A stretch of 64,000 nt of DNA from Xanthomonas sp. DAR 35659 (GCF_041242975.1 NZ_CP162488.1:2346001-2410000); one strand, 5' to 3'; shown: positions 1 through 9,960, numbered from the stretch's first letter. Translations and numbers: made by a program. Notes: generated by a model not told the origin, from the letters alone.

Positions 1-2154
1 AGCGACGTGCAGGTGAAGGTCATCGACAACCAGGGCAAGGCCGTGACCTCGTCGCTGGCGGAACTGGCCGAGGCCGGCGGGGTCGGCCTGCTGCTGTCGG
101 TGACGGTGCTGTTCTTCTTCCTGCGCCACTGGCCGTCCACGCTGATGGTGACCCTGGCGATCCCGATCTGCTTCACCATCACCCTGGGCTTCATGTACTT
201 CGCCGGGGTGACCCTCAACATCCTGACCATGATGGGCCTGCTGCTGGCGGTGGGCATGCTGGTGGACAACGCGGTGGTGGTGGTGGAGAGCATCTACCAG
301 GAACGCGAGCGCATGCCGGACCAGCCGCAGCTGGCCTCCATCGTCGGCACCCGCAACGTCGCCATTGCGCTGACAGCCGGCACCCTGTGCCATTGCATCG
401 TGTTCTTGCCGAACCTGTTCGGCGAGACCAACAACATCAGCATCTTCATGTCGCAGATCGCCATCACCATCTCGGTGTCGCTGCTGGCGTCGTGGCTGGT
501 GGCGGTGAGCCTGATTCCGATGCTGTCGGCGCGGATGCGCACCCCGCCGCTGGTCGGCTCCGAACGCGGCCTGATCCCGCGCCTGCAGCGCCGCTATGCG
601 CGGGTACTGCGCTGGTCGCTGGCCCACCGTGGCTGGAGCGTCGCGGCGATCGCGCTGATCAGCGCGGTCAGCGTGGTGCCGATGCTGCAGACCAAGAAGG
701 ACATGTTCGGCGGCGATGGCGGCGAGCAGATCTTCATCGGCTATCAGTGGAAGGGTTCCTACACGCGCGAGCAGCTGTCGGAGGAAGTGGCCAAGCTCGA
801 GCGCTTCATCGACGCGCGCCGCCAGCGCTACCACGTCACCCAGGTGTATTCGTGGTTCAGCGAGGTGGAAGGCAGCAGCACCACGCTGACCGTGGACCTC
901 AAACAGGTTCCCGACCTGGCGGCGCTGAGCGAGCAGATCCGCAAGGAACTGCCGCGTTCGGCGCTGGTCGACTACAGCGTCGGCCGCAACGACAATGGAC
1001 AGGGCGGCGGCGGGCAGAGCGTGCAGGTGCAATTGGTCGGCGACTCTACCGACGCGTTGCGCGCGATCGCCGACGACGTGGTACCGCTGCTGGCGCGGCG
1101 CAAGGAACTGCGCGACGTGCGCGTGGACACCGGCGACCGCAGCGCCGAGCTGGCGGTGCGCGTGGACCGCGAGCGCGCCGCGGCGTTCGGCTTCAACGCC
1201 GAGCAGGTCGCCAGCTTCGTCGGCCTGGCGCTGCGCGGGGCGTCGCTGCGCGAGTTCCGTCGCGGCGACAGCGAGGTGCCGGTATGGGTGCGCTTCGCCG
1301 GCGCCGAGGAAACCAAGCCCGAGGACCTGGACAGCTTCAACGTGCGCACCAAGGACGGGCGCAGCGTGCCGCTGCTGAGCCTGGTCGAGGTGCAGACGCG
1401 GCCGGCGGCGACCCAGATCGGGCGCACCAACCGCCAGACCACGCTGACCCTCACCGCCAATCTCGGGCCCAAGGTCACCCCGCAGGAAGCCAAGCAGGCG
1501 ATGGAGGAGACCCTCAAGGGCGTCAGTTTCCCGGCCGGCTACCGCTACAGCTTCGACGGCGCCGACGGCCAGGACGAGGACAAGGCCGGCCAGCAGATGA
1601 TGTTCAACCTGCTGATCGCGCTGCTGATGATCTACATGCTGATGGCGGCGGTGTTCGATTCGATGCTGTTCCCGGCGGCGATCATGAGCGGCGTGCTGTT
1701 CTCGATCTTCGGCGTGTTCTGGCTGTTCTGGATCACCGGCACCAGCTTCGGGATCATGGCCTTCATCGGCATCCTGGTGCTGATGGGCGTGGTGGTGAAC
1801 AACGGCATCGTGATGATCGAGCACATCAACAACCTGCGCCGGCGCGGCATGACCCGCACCGAGGCGCTGGTGGAGGGCTCGCGCGAGCGGCTGCGGCCGA
1901 TCATGATGACCATGGGCACGGCGATCCTGGCGATGGTGCCGATCTCGCTGACCACCACGCAGTTGTTCGGCGATGGCCCGGCCTATTACCCGATGGCGCG
2001 CGCGATCGCCGGCGGCCTGGCGTTCTCCACCGTGGTCAGCCTGCTGTTCCTGCCGACCATCTACGCGATCCTGGACGATCTCAGCGGCGGCGTGGCGAAG
2101 CTGGTGCGCCGCGCCCGCGGCGGCCGCGCAGTGCCGGCGCCGCTGGTGTCCTGA
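1..2154 (+). CDS. RND efflux transporter inner-membrane permease (5' end outside window)
   Basis: The reading frame is open from the first base, so the gene starts upstream and only about the last 717 residues are present. It is the proton-driven inner-membrane pump of an RND tripartite efflux system. The visible part starts just before the TM2-6 bundle. The motif LLAVGMLVDNAVVVVES (about residues 80-96 of the fragment) is the TM4 proton-relay segment. Here the second Asp of the AcrB-type DD pair is Asn, which is common in more distant RND groups. A large periplasmic porter loop follows, then the second bundle with GILVLMGVVVNNGIVMIEH. It ends with a basic tail. Its periplasmic adaptor is presumably upstream. 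The substrate cannot be read from the sequence. Confidence 0.93.
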   Translation, partial: SDVQVKVIDNQGKAVTSSLAELAEAGGVGLLLSVTVLFFFLRHWPSTLMVTLAIPICFTITLGFMYFAGVTLNILTMMGLLLAVGMLVDNAVVVVESIYQERERMPDQPQLASIVGTRNVAIALTAGTLCHCIVFLPNLFGETNNISIFMSQIAITISVSLLASWLVAVSLIPMLSARMRTPPLVGSERGLIPRLQRRYARVLRWSLAHRGWSVAAIALISAVSVVPMLQTKKDMFGGDGGEQIFIGYQWKGSYTREQLSEEVAKLERFIDARRQRYHVTQVYSWFSEVEGSSTTLTVDLKQVPDLAALSEQIRKELPRSALVDYSVGRNDNGQGGGGQSVQVQLVGDSTDALRAIADDVVPLLARRKELRDVRVDTGDRSAELAVRVDRERAAAFGFNAEQVASFVGLALRGASLREFRRGDSEVPVWVRFAGAEETKPEDLDSFNVRTKDGRSVPLLSLVEVQTRPAATQIGRTNRQTTLTLTANLGPKVTPQEAKQAMEETLKGVSFPAGYRYSFDGADGQDEDKAGQQMMFNLLIALLMIYMLMAAVFDSMLFPAAIMSGVLFSIFGVFWLFWITGTSFGIMAFIGILVLMGVVVNNGIVMIEHINNLRRRGMTRTEALVEGSRERLRPIMMTMGTAILAMVPISLTTTQLFGDGPAYYPMARAIAGGLAFSTVVSLLFLPTIYAILDDLSGGVAKLVRRARGGRAVPAPLVS

Positions 2155-2224
2155 GCGGCGCAGCGATGCCGCGCGCCGGAATGGCTGGCGCGCCTTGGTC
2201 GCTTGCCGCCTTCGCGCGGAAACA

Positions 2225-2289
2225 TGTGGGAGGGGCTTCAGCCCCGACGCCTTTATCGGTCAGGCGTCGGGACTGAAGCCCTTCCCACA
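2225..2289. repeat. Inverted pair of GTAG/GTGG-type REP palindromes
   Basis: GTGGGAGGGGCTTCAGCCCC at the left end faces a diverged reverse-complement copy ending at 2289, with a short centre between them. Each half is itself a small palindrome (GGGGCTTCAGCCCC). The pair can fold into one long hairpin just after the efflux gene and may serve as its transcription end. It matches the GTAG-type REPs known from Stenotrophomonas and Xanthomonas. Confidence 0.75.
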
Positions 2290-2350
2290 GTGTTCAACGA
2301 CATGGTGGCACTGCGACGCGCAAGGCGCATGGCCCTGCCGCCGCGACGGC

Positions 2351-3649
2351 TCAGCCGGCCAGCTTGCCGAAGATGCGGAAGCCGGCCAGCCACACCCCGA
2401 GCATGCTGCCGAGGTTGGTCAGCAGGAAGGTGAGCACCACCCGCGAGACGCGGTTGCGGTACCAGCCGCGCAGGTTCTGCGCGTCGTCGCGCAGCGCCAG
2501 GAAATCACCGTAGGCCGGCTTGCGCATGTGCACCTCGACCAGCGCGCTGAACGCGCCGGCCGGCACGCCGGGGCGGAACGGCTTCAACGGCGCGGCGATG
2601 GCGCCGGCGACGATGCTCAACGGGTGGCCGCCGGCCAGCAGGCAGCCCAGCCCGGCCAGGCCGCCGGTGAACAGCACCCACTGCAGCAGCAGGTCGGTGC
2701 CGAGCGCGAAGCCGCCGCGCCAGTAGCCCCAGGCGACGCCGCCGAGCACCAGCGCGGTCAGGGTCAGGGTGATCCACGGAATCTTCTTCTTGGTCGGCAC
2801 GTCTTCCAGCGCCTTGCGCAGAGAGGCCGGATCGTCCTGGTCGCCTTGCAGGTGTCTGGCCAGGCCGGCCAGATGGCCGGCGCCGACCACCGCCAGCACC
2901 TCGCGGATGCCGCCGGCCTGCGGCGGGTCGGCAGCGTCGGCGGACACGCCCGGCGTCTGTGGCGGCGCGCTGCGCTGCGCCTGTTCCTCGCGCAGGCGCG
3001 TGGCCATGTAGCGGTCGCGCTCGGCGATGATGGTGTCGTACAGCGCCGGGCTCTCGCTGGCGAAATCGCCGAAGCTGGCCTCGAGCATGTCGCCCTGCTT
3101 GAGCTTCTCGATCTCCGCCTCGCCGACCTCGTCGGAGGCGAACAGGCCGCCGAGCAGGCCGCTGGCCAGCTTGAGCTTGCCGAAGAAGCCGAGCCGGCTG
3201 GAGGCGCGCTTGAAGGTCAGGCCGACCTCGCGATCGATCAGGTACACCGGCAACTGCCGTTCGCGCGCCAGCAGCACCGCGCGCTTGAGTTCGGCGCCGG
3301 GTTCGATGCCCAGTTGCTCGGCCAGGCGCCGCTGGTACGCGGCCAGCGCCAGGTTGGCCGCGAACAGCGCCACCCGGCCCTTGCGGATCACCTGCACCAG
3401 GTCCAGCTTGGTCAGTGCGTCCGGATCGGTCAGCGCCTGCAGCCGTTGCGGATCCAGCTCGACCGCCACCGCATCGAAGCGGCCGCTGTCGATCGCCCGT
3501 TCCACCGCGGCGACGCTGGCCAGCGAGACGTGCGCGGTGCCGAGCAAGGTGTAGCGCACGCCGTCGCGCTCGACGATGCGGTACGGCTGGCCGGCGAACA
3601 GGGCGTCGTCGGCGCCGGGCTGGGAAAGTTCGTTCATTCCATCACTCAT
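2351..3649 (-). CDS. TraB/GumN (PrgY-like) family membrane protein
   Basis: About 432 residues. The N-terminal half is a TraB/PrgY domain with the GTAHVS signature at about residues 37-42 and a conserved VELD further on. The family resembles Tiki metalloproteases and includes enterococcal pheromone-shutdown proteins. The role in Proteobacteria is unknown. The C-terminal part (about 280-400) has several hydrophobic segments, so the protein is membrane-anchored. The start ATG at 3649 overlaps the stop of the upstream acetyltransferase, which supports it; another ATG lies 12 bases further in. The gene is translationally coupled to its two upstream neighbours on the minus strand. Confidence 0.8.
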   Translation of the reverse strand: MSDGMNELSQPGADDALFAGQPYRIVERDGVRYTLLGTAHVSLASVAAVERAIDSGRFDAVAVELDPQRLQALTDPDALTKLDLVQVIRKGRVALFAANLALAAYQRRLAEQLGIEPGAELKRAVLLARERQLPVYLIDREVGLTFKRASSRLGFFGKLKLASGLLGGLFASDEVGEAEIEKLKQGDMLEASFGDFASESPALYDTIIAERDRYMATRLREEQAQRSAPPQTPGVSADAADPPQAGGIREVLAVVGAGHLAGLARHLQGDQDDPASLRKALEDVPTKKKIPWITLTLTALVLGGVAWGYWRGGFALGTDLLLQWVLFTGGLAGLGCLLAGGHPLSIVAGAIAAPLKPFRPGVPAGAFSALVEVHMRKPAYGDFLALRDDAQNLRGWYRNRVSRVVLTFLLTNLGSMLGVWLAGFRIFGKLAG

Positions 3650-4190
3650 CGGAGGGCGCCTCGTCGGCGCCGGAGCCCAGCGGGCGTTGCATCTGTAGGG
3701 TGTCCAGCCAACGGCCATGCTTGCGACCGAGCCCGGTGAAGACGCCGACCCGGAGGAAGCCGTGGCGTTCGTGCAGGCGGATCGAGGCCTGGTTGGTCGC
3801 GTCGCCGATCACCGCCACCATCTGCCGGAAGCCGCGCGCCTGGCAGTCCGCGATCAGCGCCTGCAGCAGCGCCGATCCGATCCCGCGGCCGTGCAGCGCC
3901 GGGGCCACGTAGACCGTGTCCTCCACGGTCCAGCGGTAGCCGCTGCGAGCGCGGTAGCCGCTCGCGTAGGCATAGCCGGCGAGGCGGCCGTCGGCGGTCT
4001 GCGCGACCATGTAGGGATAACCGCGTGCGACGATGTCCTGCATCCGCCGCAGCATTTCCGCCTGGTCCGGCGCTTCGTACTCGTAGGTATTGACGCTGCC
4101 GCGCACCTCGTCGGCGTACAGCGCGGCGATCGCGGCAATGTCGGCGGCCTCGGCGGCACGCAGCTGCAGGTCGTCCAAGAGGGGGCTCAA
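3642..4190 (-). CDS. GNAT-family N-acetyltransferase (phosphinothricin acetyltransferase-like)
   Basis: About 180 residues with the GNAT fold. The N-terminal LRAAEAADIAAIAALYADEV and the region VNTYEYEAPDQAEML resemble phosphinothricin/methionine-sulfone acetyltransferases. The acetyl-CoA loop appears as HGRGIGSALLQALI, followed by NQASIRLHERHGF. No ATG is available. A TTG at 4190 overlaps the amidase stop (ATTGA) and a second TTG lies at 4178, so the start is uncertain by four codons. The gene lies between the amidase and the TraB gene with overlaps on both sides, so the three are probably cotranscribed. The true substrate is unknown. Confidence 0.78.
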   Translation of the reverse strand: MSPLLDDLQLRAAEAADIAAIAALYADEVRGSVNTYEYEAPDQAEMLRRMQDIVARGYPYMVAQTADGRLAGYAYASGYRARSGYRWTVEDTVYVAPALHGRGIGSALLQALIADCQARGFRQMVAVIGDATNQASIRLHERHGFLRVGVFTGLGRKHGRWLDTLQMQRPLGSGADEAPSDE

Positions 4191-5089
4191 TCGATGTAGC
4201 GCTTCAGCAGATCGCCATAGGCGTCGATGCGGCGGTCGCGCAGGAACGGCCAGATCCGCCGCACGTGCTCGCTGCGCTGCAGGTCCACATCGCAGACCAG
4301 CACGGTCGGCTCGGCGCCGGCTTCGGCGATGAATTCGCCCTGCGGGCCGAGCACGTGGCTGTTGCCCCAGAACTGGATGCCGGCGGCGCCCACCACCCCA
4401 TCGGCCGCCAGCGGCGAGGGCTCGTGGCCGACCCGGTTGCAGCTCAGCACCGGCACGCCGTTGGCCACGGCGTGGCCGCGGTGGCTGAGGATCCAGGCGT
4501 CGCGCTGGCGCTCCTGCTCGGCCTGTTCGTCGCTGGGGTCCCAGCCGATCGCGGTCGGGTACAGCAGCAGTTCGGCCCCGGCCAGCGCCATCAGACGCGC
4601 GGCTTCCGGATACCACTGGTCCCAGCACACCAGGACGCCGAGGCGGCCGACCGAGGTCTGGATCGGGGTGAAGCCGAGATCGCCCGGGGTGAAATAGAAC
4701 TTCTCGTAGAAGCCCGGATCGTCGGGGATGTGCATCTTACGGTACTTGCCGAGCAGGCTGCCGTCCTTCTCGAACACCACCGCGGTGTTGTGGTACAGGC
4801 CGGCGGCACGGCGCTCGAACAGCGAGGCCACCAGCACCACGCCGTGGCGCTTGGCCAGCGCGCCGAGGCGCTCGGTGCTGGGACCGGGAATCGGTTCGGC
4901 CAGGTCGAACTCGTGCACCGATTCGTGCTGGCAGAAGTACGCGCCGTTGTGCAGTTCCTGCAGCAGCACCAACTGCGCGCCCTGCGCCGCGGCCTCGGCC
5001 ACCCGCGATTCGATGATCGCCAGGTTCGCCTCGGCATCGCCGTGGTTGCGTTCCTGGATCAGCGCGACGGAAAGAGTGTTTCGGCTCAT
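4187..5089 (-). CDS. aguB: N-carbamoylputrescine amidase
   Basis: A 300-residue nitrilase-superfamily enzyme that hydrolyses N-carbamoylputrescine to putrescine, CO2 and ammonia, the last step of the agmatine route. The catalytic triad is readable: Glu45 in LLQELHNGAY, Lys118 in YRKMHIPDD, and Cys155 in VLVCWDQWYPE. Length and C-terminal IWPFLRDRRIDAY match AguB. The ATG at 5089 begins MSRNTLSVALIQ, the usual start of the beta sheet. The pathway partner aguA lies upstream on the same strand, 294 bases away, with no gene between. The stop overlaps the acetyltransferase start. Confidence 0.93.
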   Translation of the reverse strand: MSRNTLSVALIQERNHGDAEANLAIIESRVAEAAAQGAQLVLLQELHNGAYFCQHESVHEFDLAEPIPGPSTERLGALAKRHGVVLVASLFERRAAGLYHNTAVVFEKDGSLLGKYRKMHIPDDPGFYEKFYFTPGDLGFTPIQTSVGRLGVLVCWDQWYPEAARLMALAGAELLLYPTAIGWDPSDEQAEQERQRDAWILSHRGHAVANGVPVLSCNRVGHEPSPLAADGVVGAAGIQFWGNSHVLGPQGEFIAEAGAEPTVLVCDVDLQRSEHVRRIWPFLRDRRIDAYGDLLKRYID

Positions 5090-5383
5090 TGCGGAAGAAG
5101 GTTCGGCGAAAACGCGCATGGTAGCGCGGATGGCGGCATGGCAGGTTCCCGGCAGATGAATGCGCCGCGCTGGCGTGCGCAGGCCTTGGCATCGCGCGGA
5201 ATGGGCGAGGTGGCGCTCGCCGCTCGGACACCCGTGCGTGTGTGATCGATGCCTGCATGGCGGCGTGCCGCGCGCAGTCCTGATGCGCGGCAAATGCCGC
5301 ATGTCCAGCGAGGCCATGGCGCACGCGATCGAGCCTTGGCCCGACGTTGCGCGGTGGCGCGCCTCGCCACCGCCGCCGGCGTC

Positions 5384-6421
5384 TCAGCCGGCCAGCACGC
5401 CCTCGGGCAACTGCATGGTGATGCAGTGCAGGCTGCCGTTCTGCCAGATCAGCGCGCGGCAGGGGATCGGCACGATCTCATGCCGCGGGAACGCCTGCGC
5501 CATCACCGCCTGCGCGTGCGCATCGGCCGCATCGCCATAGGCCGGCATCAGCACCGCGCCGTTGACGATCAGGAAGTTGGCGTAGGAGGCGGCCAGGCGC
5601 CGGCCCTGGTCGATCACCGGCTGCGCCCACGGCAGCGGAAACAGGCGATACGGGCGGCCATCGGTGGTGCGCAATGCGGCCAGTTCGGCGCCCATCGCCT
5701 GCAACTCGGCGTAGTGCGAATCGCCTTCGTCGTCGCAGGCCTGGTAGACGATCGCATCGGTGCTGGCGAAGCGGGCGAGGGTGTCGATGTGGGCGTCGGT
5801 GTCGTCGCCTTCCAGGTAGCCGTGATCCAGCCACAGCACGCGTCGCTGCGCCAGCCAGTCGGCCAGGTCGTGGCTGAGCGATTCGCGCGAGCGCTGCGGG
5901 TGGCGTTCGTGCAGGCATTGCCAGGTGGTCAGCAGGGTGCCGGCGCCGTCGCTGTCGATCGCGCCGCCTTCCAGCGCGAAATCGATGCTGCGCACGCTGC
6001 TGCCGGCGAACAGGTCCTGCGCGGCCAGCGCGCTCACCAACTGATCGTCGCGGCTGGCCTGGAACTTGCCGCCCCAGCCGGTGAAGCGGAAGTCCAGCAA
6101 CTGGAAACCGCCGTCGGCACGCGCCAGGGTGATCGGGCCGGAATCGCGCAGCCAGGTGTCGTCGTACTCGGCCTCGACGAACTGCACGCGCTGCATGTCC
6201 ACCCGCGCCGAGCGCAACCGCGCCTCGGCGTAGATCTGCAGGTCGGCGTCGGCCACGCAGATCAGCACGCGCTGGTAGCGCACGATCGCCGCAACCAGCG
6301 CGATGTAGGTCTCCTCGACCTCGGCCAGGCGCTCGGCCCAGTCGGTGCCGGCATGCGGCCAGGCGATCAGGATGGCGGACTGGGGTTCCCATTCCGCCGG
6401 AAGGCGAAGGCTGTCGCTCAT
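5384..6421 (-). CDS. aguA: Agmatine deiminase
   Basis: A 345-residue enzyme that converts agmatine to N-carbamoylputrescine and ammonia. It has the pentein-fold landmarks of agmatine/peptidyl-arginine deiminases: EWEPQSAILIAWP near the N-terminus, DDTWLRDSGP, FALEGGAID, DHGYLEGDDTDAHID, and the catalytic Cys at about residue 333 in GSLHCITMQ. Length is normal for bacterial AguA. It precedes aguB on the same strand, so together they make putrescine from agmatine. The 294 bases between them show no convincing gene or terminator. Confidence 0.94.
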   Translation of the reverse strand: MSDSLRLPAEWEPQSAILIAWPHAGTDWAERLAEVEETYIALVAAIVRYQRVLICVADADLQIYAEARLRSARVDMQRVQFVEAEYDDTWLRDSGPITLARADGGFQLLDFRFTGWGGKFQASRDDQLVSALAAQDLFAGSSVRSIDFALEGGAIDSDGAGTLLTTWQCLHERHPQRSRESLSHDLADWLAQRRVLWLDHGYLEGDDTDAHIDTLARFASTDAIVYQACDDEGDSHYAELQAMGAELAALRTTDGRPYRLFPLPWAQPVIDQGRRLAASYANFLIVNGAVLMPAYGDAADAHAQAVMAQAFPRHEIVPIPCRALIWQNGSLHCITMQLPEGVLAG

Positions 6422-6541
6422 TGCAGACCACTACTCACGTCGTACCGGACCGAAGCCGGGCGGTTATTTAAGTCCCCGCACATGGATGTGCGGGCTCTTG
6501 CGAAGGGGCGCGCATAAAAACGCTTGCGAGGGACCCGCGCA

Positions 6542-6868
6542 CTACCGGATCGCAGGCTTGGGGCCGACCTCGTCGGCATCGACCTTGTTGGATACCACGT
6601 CCACCACCTTGTTCTTCTCGAAGTACACGGTGAAGGCCGGGTACACCCAGCGGTGGATCGTCGGCCACTGCCGCTTCTGCCCGCCGCGCGGGTCGAGCTT
6701 CTGCTGCGGGGCGCCGTAGCGCGATTCGACCTCGCCCATGCTCAGGCCGCGCGCGGGCATCGCCGCCACGGGTTCCTGCTTGACCCGTTCGACCAGCAGG
6801 GTCTCGGCGCTGGCGACGCCGGCAACGCCCAGGACGGCCAGCAGCAAGGCGGACAGACGGTGCTTCAT
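6542..6868 (-). CDS. Small exported protein of unknown function
   Basis: 108 residues. A clear signal peptide (HRLSALLLAVLGVAGVASA) should be cleaved after ASA, so the protein is periplasmic. The mature part contains GLSMGEVESRYGAP and the aromatic stretch WPTIHRWVYPAFTVYFE followed by VVDVVSNKV. This resembles small SmpA/BamE-like periplasmic proteins in which a helix (MGEVESRYGAP) precedes a beta hairpin, but I cannot assign a function. The ATG at 6868 has GGGGAG nine bases upstream; an in-frame GTG one codon earlier is possible. Confidence 0.75.
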   Translation of the reverse strand: MKHRLSALLLAVLGVAGVASAETLLVERVKQEPVAAMPARGLSMGEVESRYGAPQQKLDPRGGQKRQWPTIHRWVYPAFTVYFEKNKVVDVVSNKVDADEVGPKPAIR

Positions 6869-6919
6869 CACGGTGTGCTCCCCAGAGGACGAACGGCGAT
6901 TACAGCAAACTTCGGCAAC

Positions 6920-6941
6920 AAAAAACCGCCCGAAGGCGGCT
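6920..6941 (-). terminator. Intrinsic terminator after rpmJ
   Basis: Read on the minus strand, GCCGCC-TTCG-GGCGG is followed by an uninterrupted T run (TTTTTT). It lies about 57 bases beyond the rpmJ stop and upstream of the small exported protein gene, so it ends the rpmJ transcript. Confidence 0.85.
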
Positions 6942-6997
6942 TTCGTCGATGACCCGTCACCGTGGGCGCGGTGCCGCGGGGCGGGGTCGTCGTCGGA

Positions 6998-7123
6998 TCA
7001 GCGCTGGCGCGCCTTGAAACGGGGGTTCGACTTGCAGATCACGAAGACCTTGCCGCGGCGGCGGACCACCTTGCAGTCGCGGTGACGGGCCTTCGCCGAC
7101 TTCAGGGAGGACAGGACTTTCAT
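6998..7123 (-). CDS. rpmJ: 50S ribosomal protein L36, zinc-free type
   Basis: 41 residues starting [17 protein letters not shown] and ending [10 protein letters not shown], a close match to the alternative L36 (YkgO-type). The zinc-binding form has Cys4-type ligands; this one keeps only two Cys, so it is the C-minus form that should not need zinc. The start has GAGG seven bases upstream. It is divergent from cmk, with 172 bases between the starts, and is followed by a strong terminator, so it is monocistronic. Confidence 0.95.
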   Translation of the reverse strand: MKVLSSLKSAKARHRDCKVVRRRGKVFVICKSNPRFKARQR

Positions 7124-7295
7124 GGCACACCTCGGCGTAAACTTGTGGATTCGAAAGGGCGCGGCGTGGCGCAAGCCGCGTCGCTGGATCAGTAAGCCGG
7201 CGATTGTAGCCTGGTTTTCTTCATGGTTTCAACTGCTTGCGCCAGCACGGCCGGCGTCGGGGCTACAATGCGCCGCCCCACGTCCGAGGAACCGC

Positions 7296-7967
7296 ATGAA
7301 CGAGCCCGCTCCCGTCCTGACCATCGATGGCCCGTCCGGGGCCGGCAAGGGCACTGTCAGCCGCATCGTGGCGGCCCAGTTGGGCTGGCATTACCTGGAT
7401 TCCGGGGCGCTGTACCGCGCGGTCGGCGTGGCCGCCAGTTGGGCGAACCTGGACATTTCCGACGCCGCGGCCCTGGTGCGCTGCACCTTCGATACCCGGG
7501 TGGATTTCGAGGAAGTCGCCGGCGGCGGCCTGCGGGTCCGGATCAACGGGGCCGACGCCACCGACGAATTGCGCCTGGAGACGACCGGTGCGGTGGCCTC
7601 GGCGATCGCCGCGATTCCGGAGGTGCGGGCGGCGCTGAAGCAGCGCCAGCGCGCGTTTCGGTGCCCGCCGGGGCTGGTCGCCGACGGGCGGGATATGGGC
7701 ACGGTGATTTTCCCGGACGCCCCGTACAAGGTGTTCCTGACCGCCAGTGCCGAGGAGCGCGCCATGCGCCGGCATAACCAGTTGAAGGGAAAAGGGGTTT
7801 CCGTTATATTCGACGACCTGCTGCGCGAGATCATGGCCCGCGACGCACGCGATGCCCAGCGTTCGGTGGCGCCCCTGAAGCCGGCAGACGATGCCGTGCT
7901 GCTCGACACCACCGGCATGGACATCGACCAGGTGGTGGGCCGCGTGCTGGCGTTGCTGCCCGTCTGA
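7296..7967 (+). CDS. cmk: Cytidylate kinase
   Basis: 223 residues. It phosphorylates CMP and dCMP with ATP. The P-loop GPSGAGKGT is at residues 12-20, followed by [12 protein letters not shown], the typical CMP-kinase substrate segment, and [13 protein letters not shown] in the core. The LID region is RDARDAQRS. The ATG is in the sequence context CCGCATGAACGAGC. The gene precedes rpsA, the conserved cmk-rpsA order of Proteobacteria. A GGCTACAAT element at 7261-7269 could be a -10 box for the operon, but no good -35 box is visible. Confidence 0.96.
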   Translation: MNEPAPVLTIDGPSGAGKGTVSRIVAAQLGWHYLDSGALYRAVGVAASWANLDISDAAALVRCTFDTRVDFEEVAGGGLRVRINGADATDELRLETTGAVASAIAAIPEVRAALKQRQRAFRCPPGLVADGRDMGTVIFPDAPYKVFLTASAEERAMRRHNQLKGKGVSVIFDDLLREIMARDARDAQRSVAPLKPADDAVLLDTTGMDIDQVVGRVLALLPV

Positions 7968-8201
7968 GGGCCGCGCCGGGGCAGGGTGGCAGCATGGCGC
8001 CGATCCGACGCCATGGAGGCGAGTTGCATCGCAGGGCGCTTCACCGTCGTACCGCAACACCGTTGTTCCAGGCTCCGCCGCGCAATCCCGCGCTGCGGTT
8101 TTCCCATTTCACACCCGGCCGCGATTTTGGGCCGACTAACAGGTGGGCAGTTCGCCGTTTCCCTCAGGCCGCTGTCCGTGTGTCCACTAGAGTAATTTCA
8201 A
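7968..8201 (+). promoter_or_regulatory. rpsA leader region
   Basis: This 234-base gap between cmk and rpsA has no gene. The Shine-Dalgarno sequence before the rpsA ATG is weak (AGAG then an AT-rich spacer). That fits the known S1 leaders, which rely on AU-rich structure and are autoregulated by S1. Autoregulation here is inferred from the family. Confidence 0.35.
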
Positions 8202-9881
8202 ATGACCGAATCTTTTGCCGAACTGTTCGAAGCCAGCCAAGCCAACCTGGCGAAGCTGAAGCCCGGCTCCATCGTCACCGGTACCGTCGTGGAAGTCCGC
8301 GGCGACGTGGTGGTGATCAACGCCGGCCTGAAGTCCGAAGGCATCGTGCCGATCGAACAGTTCCGTAACGACGCTGGCGAGATCGACGTCGCCGAAGGCG
8401 ACCTGGTCAAGGTCGCCCTCGACTCGCTCGAGAACGGCTTCGGCGAAACCGTGTTGTCGCGCGAGAAGGCCAAGCGCGCCATGGTGTGGGACGAGCTGGA
8501 AGAAGCGTTGGAGAAGAACGAAACCATCACCGGCCGCATCAGCGGCAAGGTCAAGGGTGGTTTCACCGTGGACATCAAGGATGTCCGCGCGTTCCTGCCT
8601 GGTTCGCTGGTGGATGTGCGCCCGGTGCGCGACCCGGCCTACCTGGAAGGCAAGGAGCTGGAGTTCAAGCTCATCAAGCTGGACCGCAAGCGCAACAACG
8701 TCGTGGTCTCGCGCCGCGCTGTCGTCGAGAGCGAGCACTCGGAAGAGCGCGAGCAGCTGATGGACAAGCTGCAGGAAGGCGCGATCCTGAAGGGCGTGGT
8801 CAAGAACCTGACCGACTACGGCGCGTTCGTGGACCTGGGCGGCATCGACGGCCTGCTGCACATCACCGACATGGCCTGGAAGCGCGTGCGCCATCCGTCC
8901 GAAGTCGTGAACGTCGGCGACGAGCTGGACGTGCGCGTGCTGAAGTTCGACCGCGAGCGCAACCGCGTCAGCCTCGGCCTGAAGCAGCTGGGCGAGGATC
9001 CGTGGGACAACATCGCGCGTCGCTACCCGGCCAACAGCCGCGTGTTCGGCAAGGTCTCCAACGTTACCGATTACGGCGCGTTCGTCGAGATCGAGCCGGG
9101 CGTGGAAGGCCTGGTGCACGTGTCCGAGATGGACTGGACCAACAAGAACGTCAACCCGTCCAAGGTCGTGCAGGTCGGCGACGAAGTCGAAGTGATGGTG
9201 CTGGACGTGGACGAAGAGCGTCGCCGCATCTCGCTGGGCATGAAGCAGGTCGCCGCCAATCCGTGGGAGACCTTCGCCGCCACCCACAAGAAGAACGACA
9301 AGGTGTCCGGCCAGATCAAGTCGATCACCGACTTCGGCATCTTCATCGGCCTGGACGGCGGTATCGACGGCCTGGTGCACCTGTCCGACATCAGCTGGAA
9401 CACCACCGGCGAAGACATCGTGCGCAACTTCAAGAAGGGCGACACGCTGGAAGCCGTGGTGCTGGCGGTGGACCCGGAGCGCGAGCGCATCAGCCTGGGC
9501 GTTAAGCAGCTGGAGCAGGATCCGTTCGGCCAGTACATGGCCGCCAACCCGAAGGGCTCGAAGGTCGAGGGCACGGTGCGTGAAGTGGACGCCAAGGGCG
9601 CCACCATCGACCTGGCCGACGGCATCGAAGGCTACGTCGCCGCGCGCGACATCGCCAACGAGCGCGTCGACGACGCCACCCAGCACCTGAAGGTCGGCGA
9701 CAAGATCGAAGCCAAGTTCGTGGGCATGGACCGCAAGGGCCGCACCCTGCAGTTGTCGATCAAGGCCAAGGACGATGCCGAAATGCGCGAAGTGCTGGAG
9801 GAATACCAGTCCGCGTCGGGCGGCACCACCCAACTGGGCGCGCTGCTGCGTGCGCAGTTGAACGGCAACAAGTCCGAGTAA
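8202..9881 (+). CDS. rpsA: 30S ribosomal protein S1
   Basis: 559 residues with six consecutive S1 (OB-fold) RNA-binding repeats, at roughly 20-87, 105-171, 190-260, 277-347, 364-434 and 451-520. Repeats 3-6 carry the typical pattern [20 protein letters not shown] and R.SLG.KQ endings. S1 recruits mRNA to the 30S subunit. Length matches gammaproteobacterial S1. It lies between cmk and ihfB, the usual order. A 14-bp perfect stem-loop follows. Confidence 0.98.
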   Translation: MTESFAELFEASQANLAKLKPGSIVTGTVVEVRGDVVVINAGLKSEGIVPIEQFRNDAGEIDVAEGDLVKVALDSLENGFGETVLSREKAKRAMVWDELEEALEKNETITGRISGKVKGGFTVDIKDVRAFLPGSLVDVRPVRDPAYLEGKELEFKLIKLDRKRNNVVVSRRAVVESEHSEEREQLMDKLQEGAILKGVVKNLTDYGAFVDLGGIDGLLHITDMAWKRVRHPSEVVNVGDELDVRVLKFDRERNRVSLGLKQLGEDPWDNIARRYPANSRVFGKVSNVTDYGAFVEIEPGVEGLVHVSEMDWTNKNVNPSKVVQVGDEVEVMVLDVDEERRRISLGMKQVAANPWETFAATHKKNDKVSGQIKSITDFGIFIGLDGGIDGLVHLSDISWNTTGEDIVRNFKKGDTLEAVVLAVDPERERISLGVKQLEQDPFGQYMAANPKGSKVEGTVREVDAKGATIDLADGIEGYVAARDIANERVDDATQHLKVGDKIEAKFVGMDRKGRTLQLSIKAKDDAEMREVLEEYQSASGGTTQLGALLRAQLNGNKSE

Positions 9882-9900
9882 TCCGTTCCACGCAGTGTGT

Positions 9901-9933
9901 CCGCCACGGCCCGGTCGATCCGGGCCGTGGCGG
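9901..9933 (+). terminator. Strong stem-loop between rpsA and ihfB
   Basis: A perfect 14-bp inverted repeat (CCGCCACGGCCCGG, five-base loop, reverse complement) lies 20 bases after the rpsA stop. No T run follows (CTTGCG), so it may be a weak or processing-type terminator that still allows some read-through into ihfB. Confidence 0.6.
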
Positions 9934-9960
9934 CTTGCGACCCCACCGCACGAATCCGCG

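Noticed and set aside
387..2276. Long second frame over the efflux pump gene
   Set aside because: Arg/Gly/Ala-rich translation typical of an out-of-phase frame in GC-rich DNA; the pump frame is clearly real.
7237..7269. sigma70 promoter for cmk from TTGCGC and TACAAT
   Set aside because: Spacing is 21 bases, too long for a confident call; only the -10-like part is mentioned.
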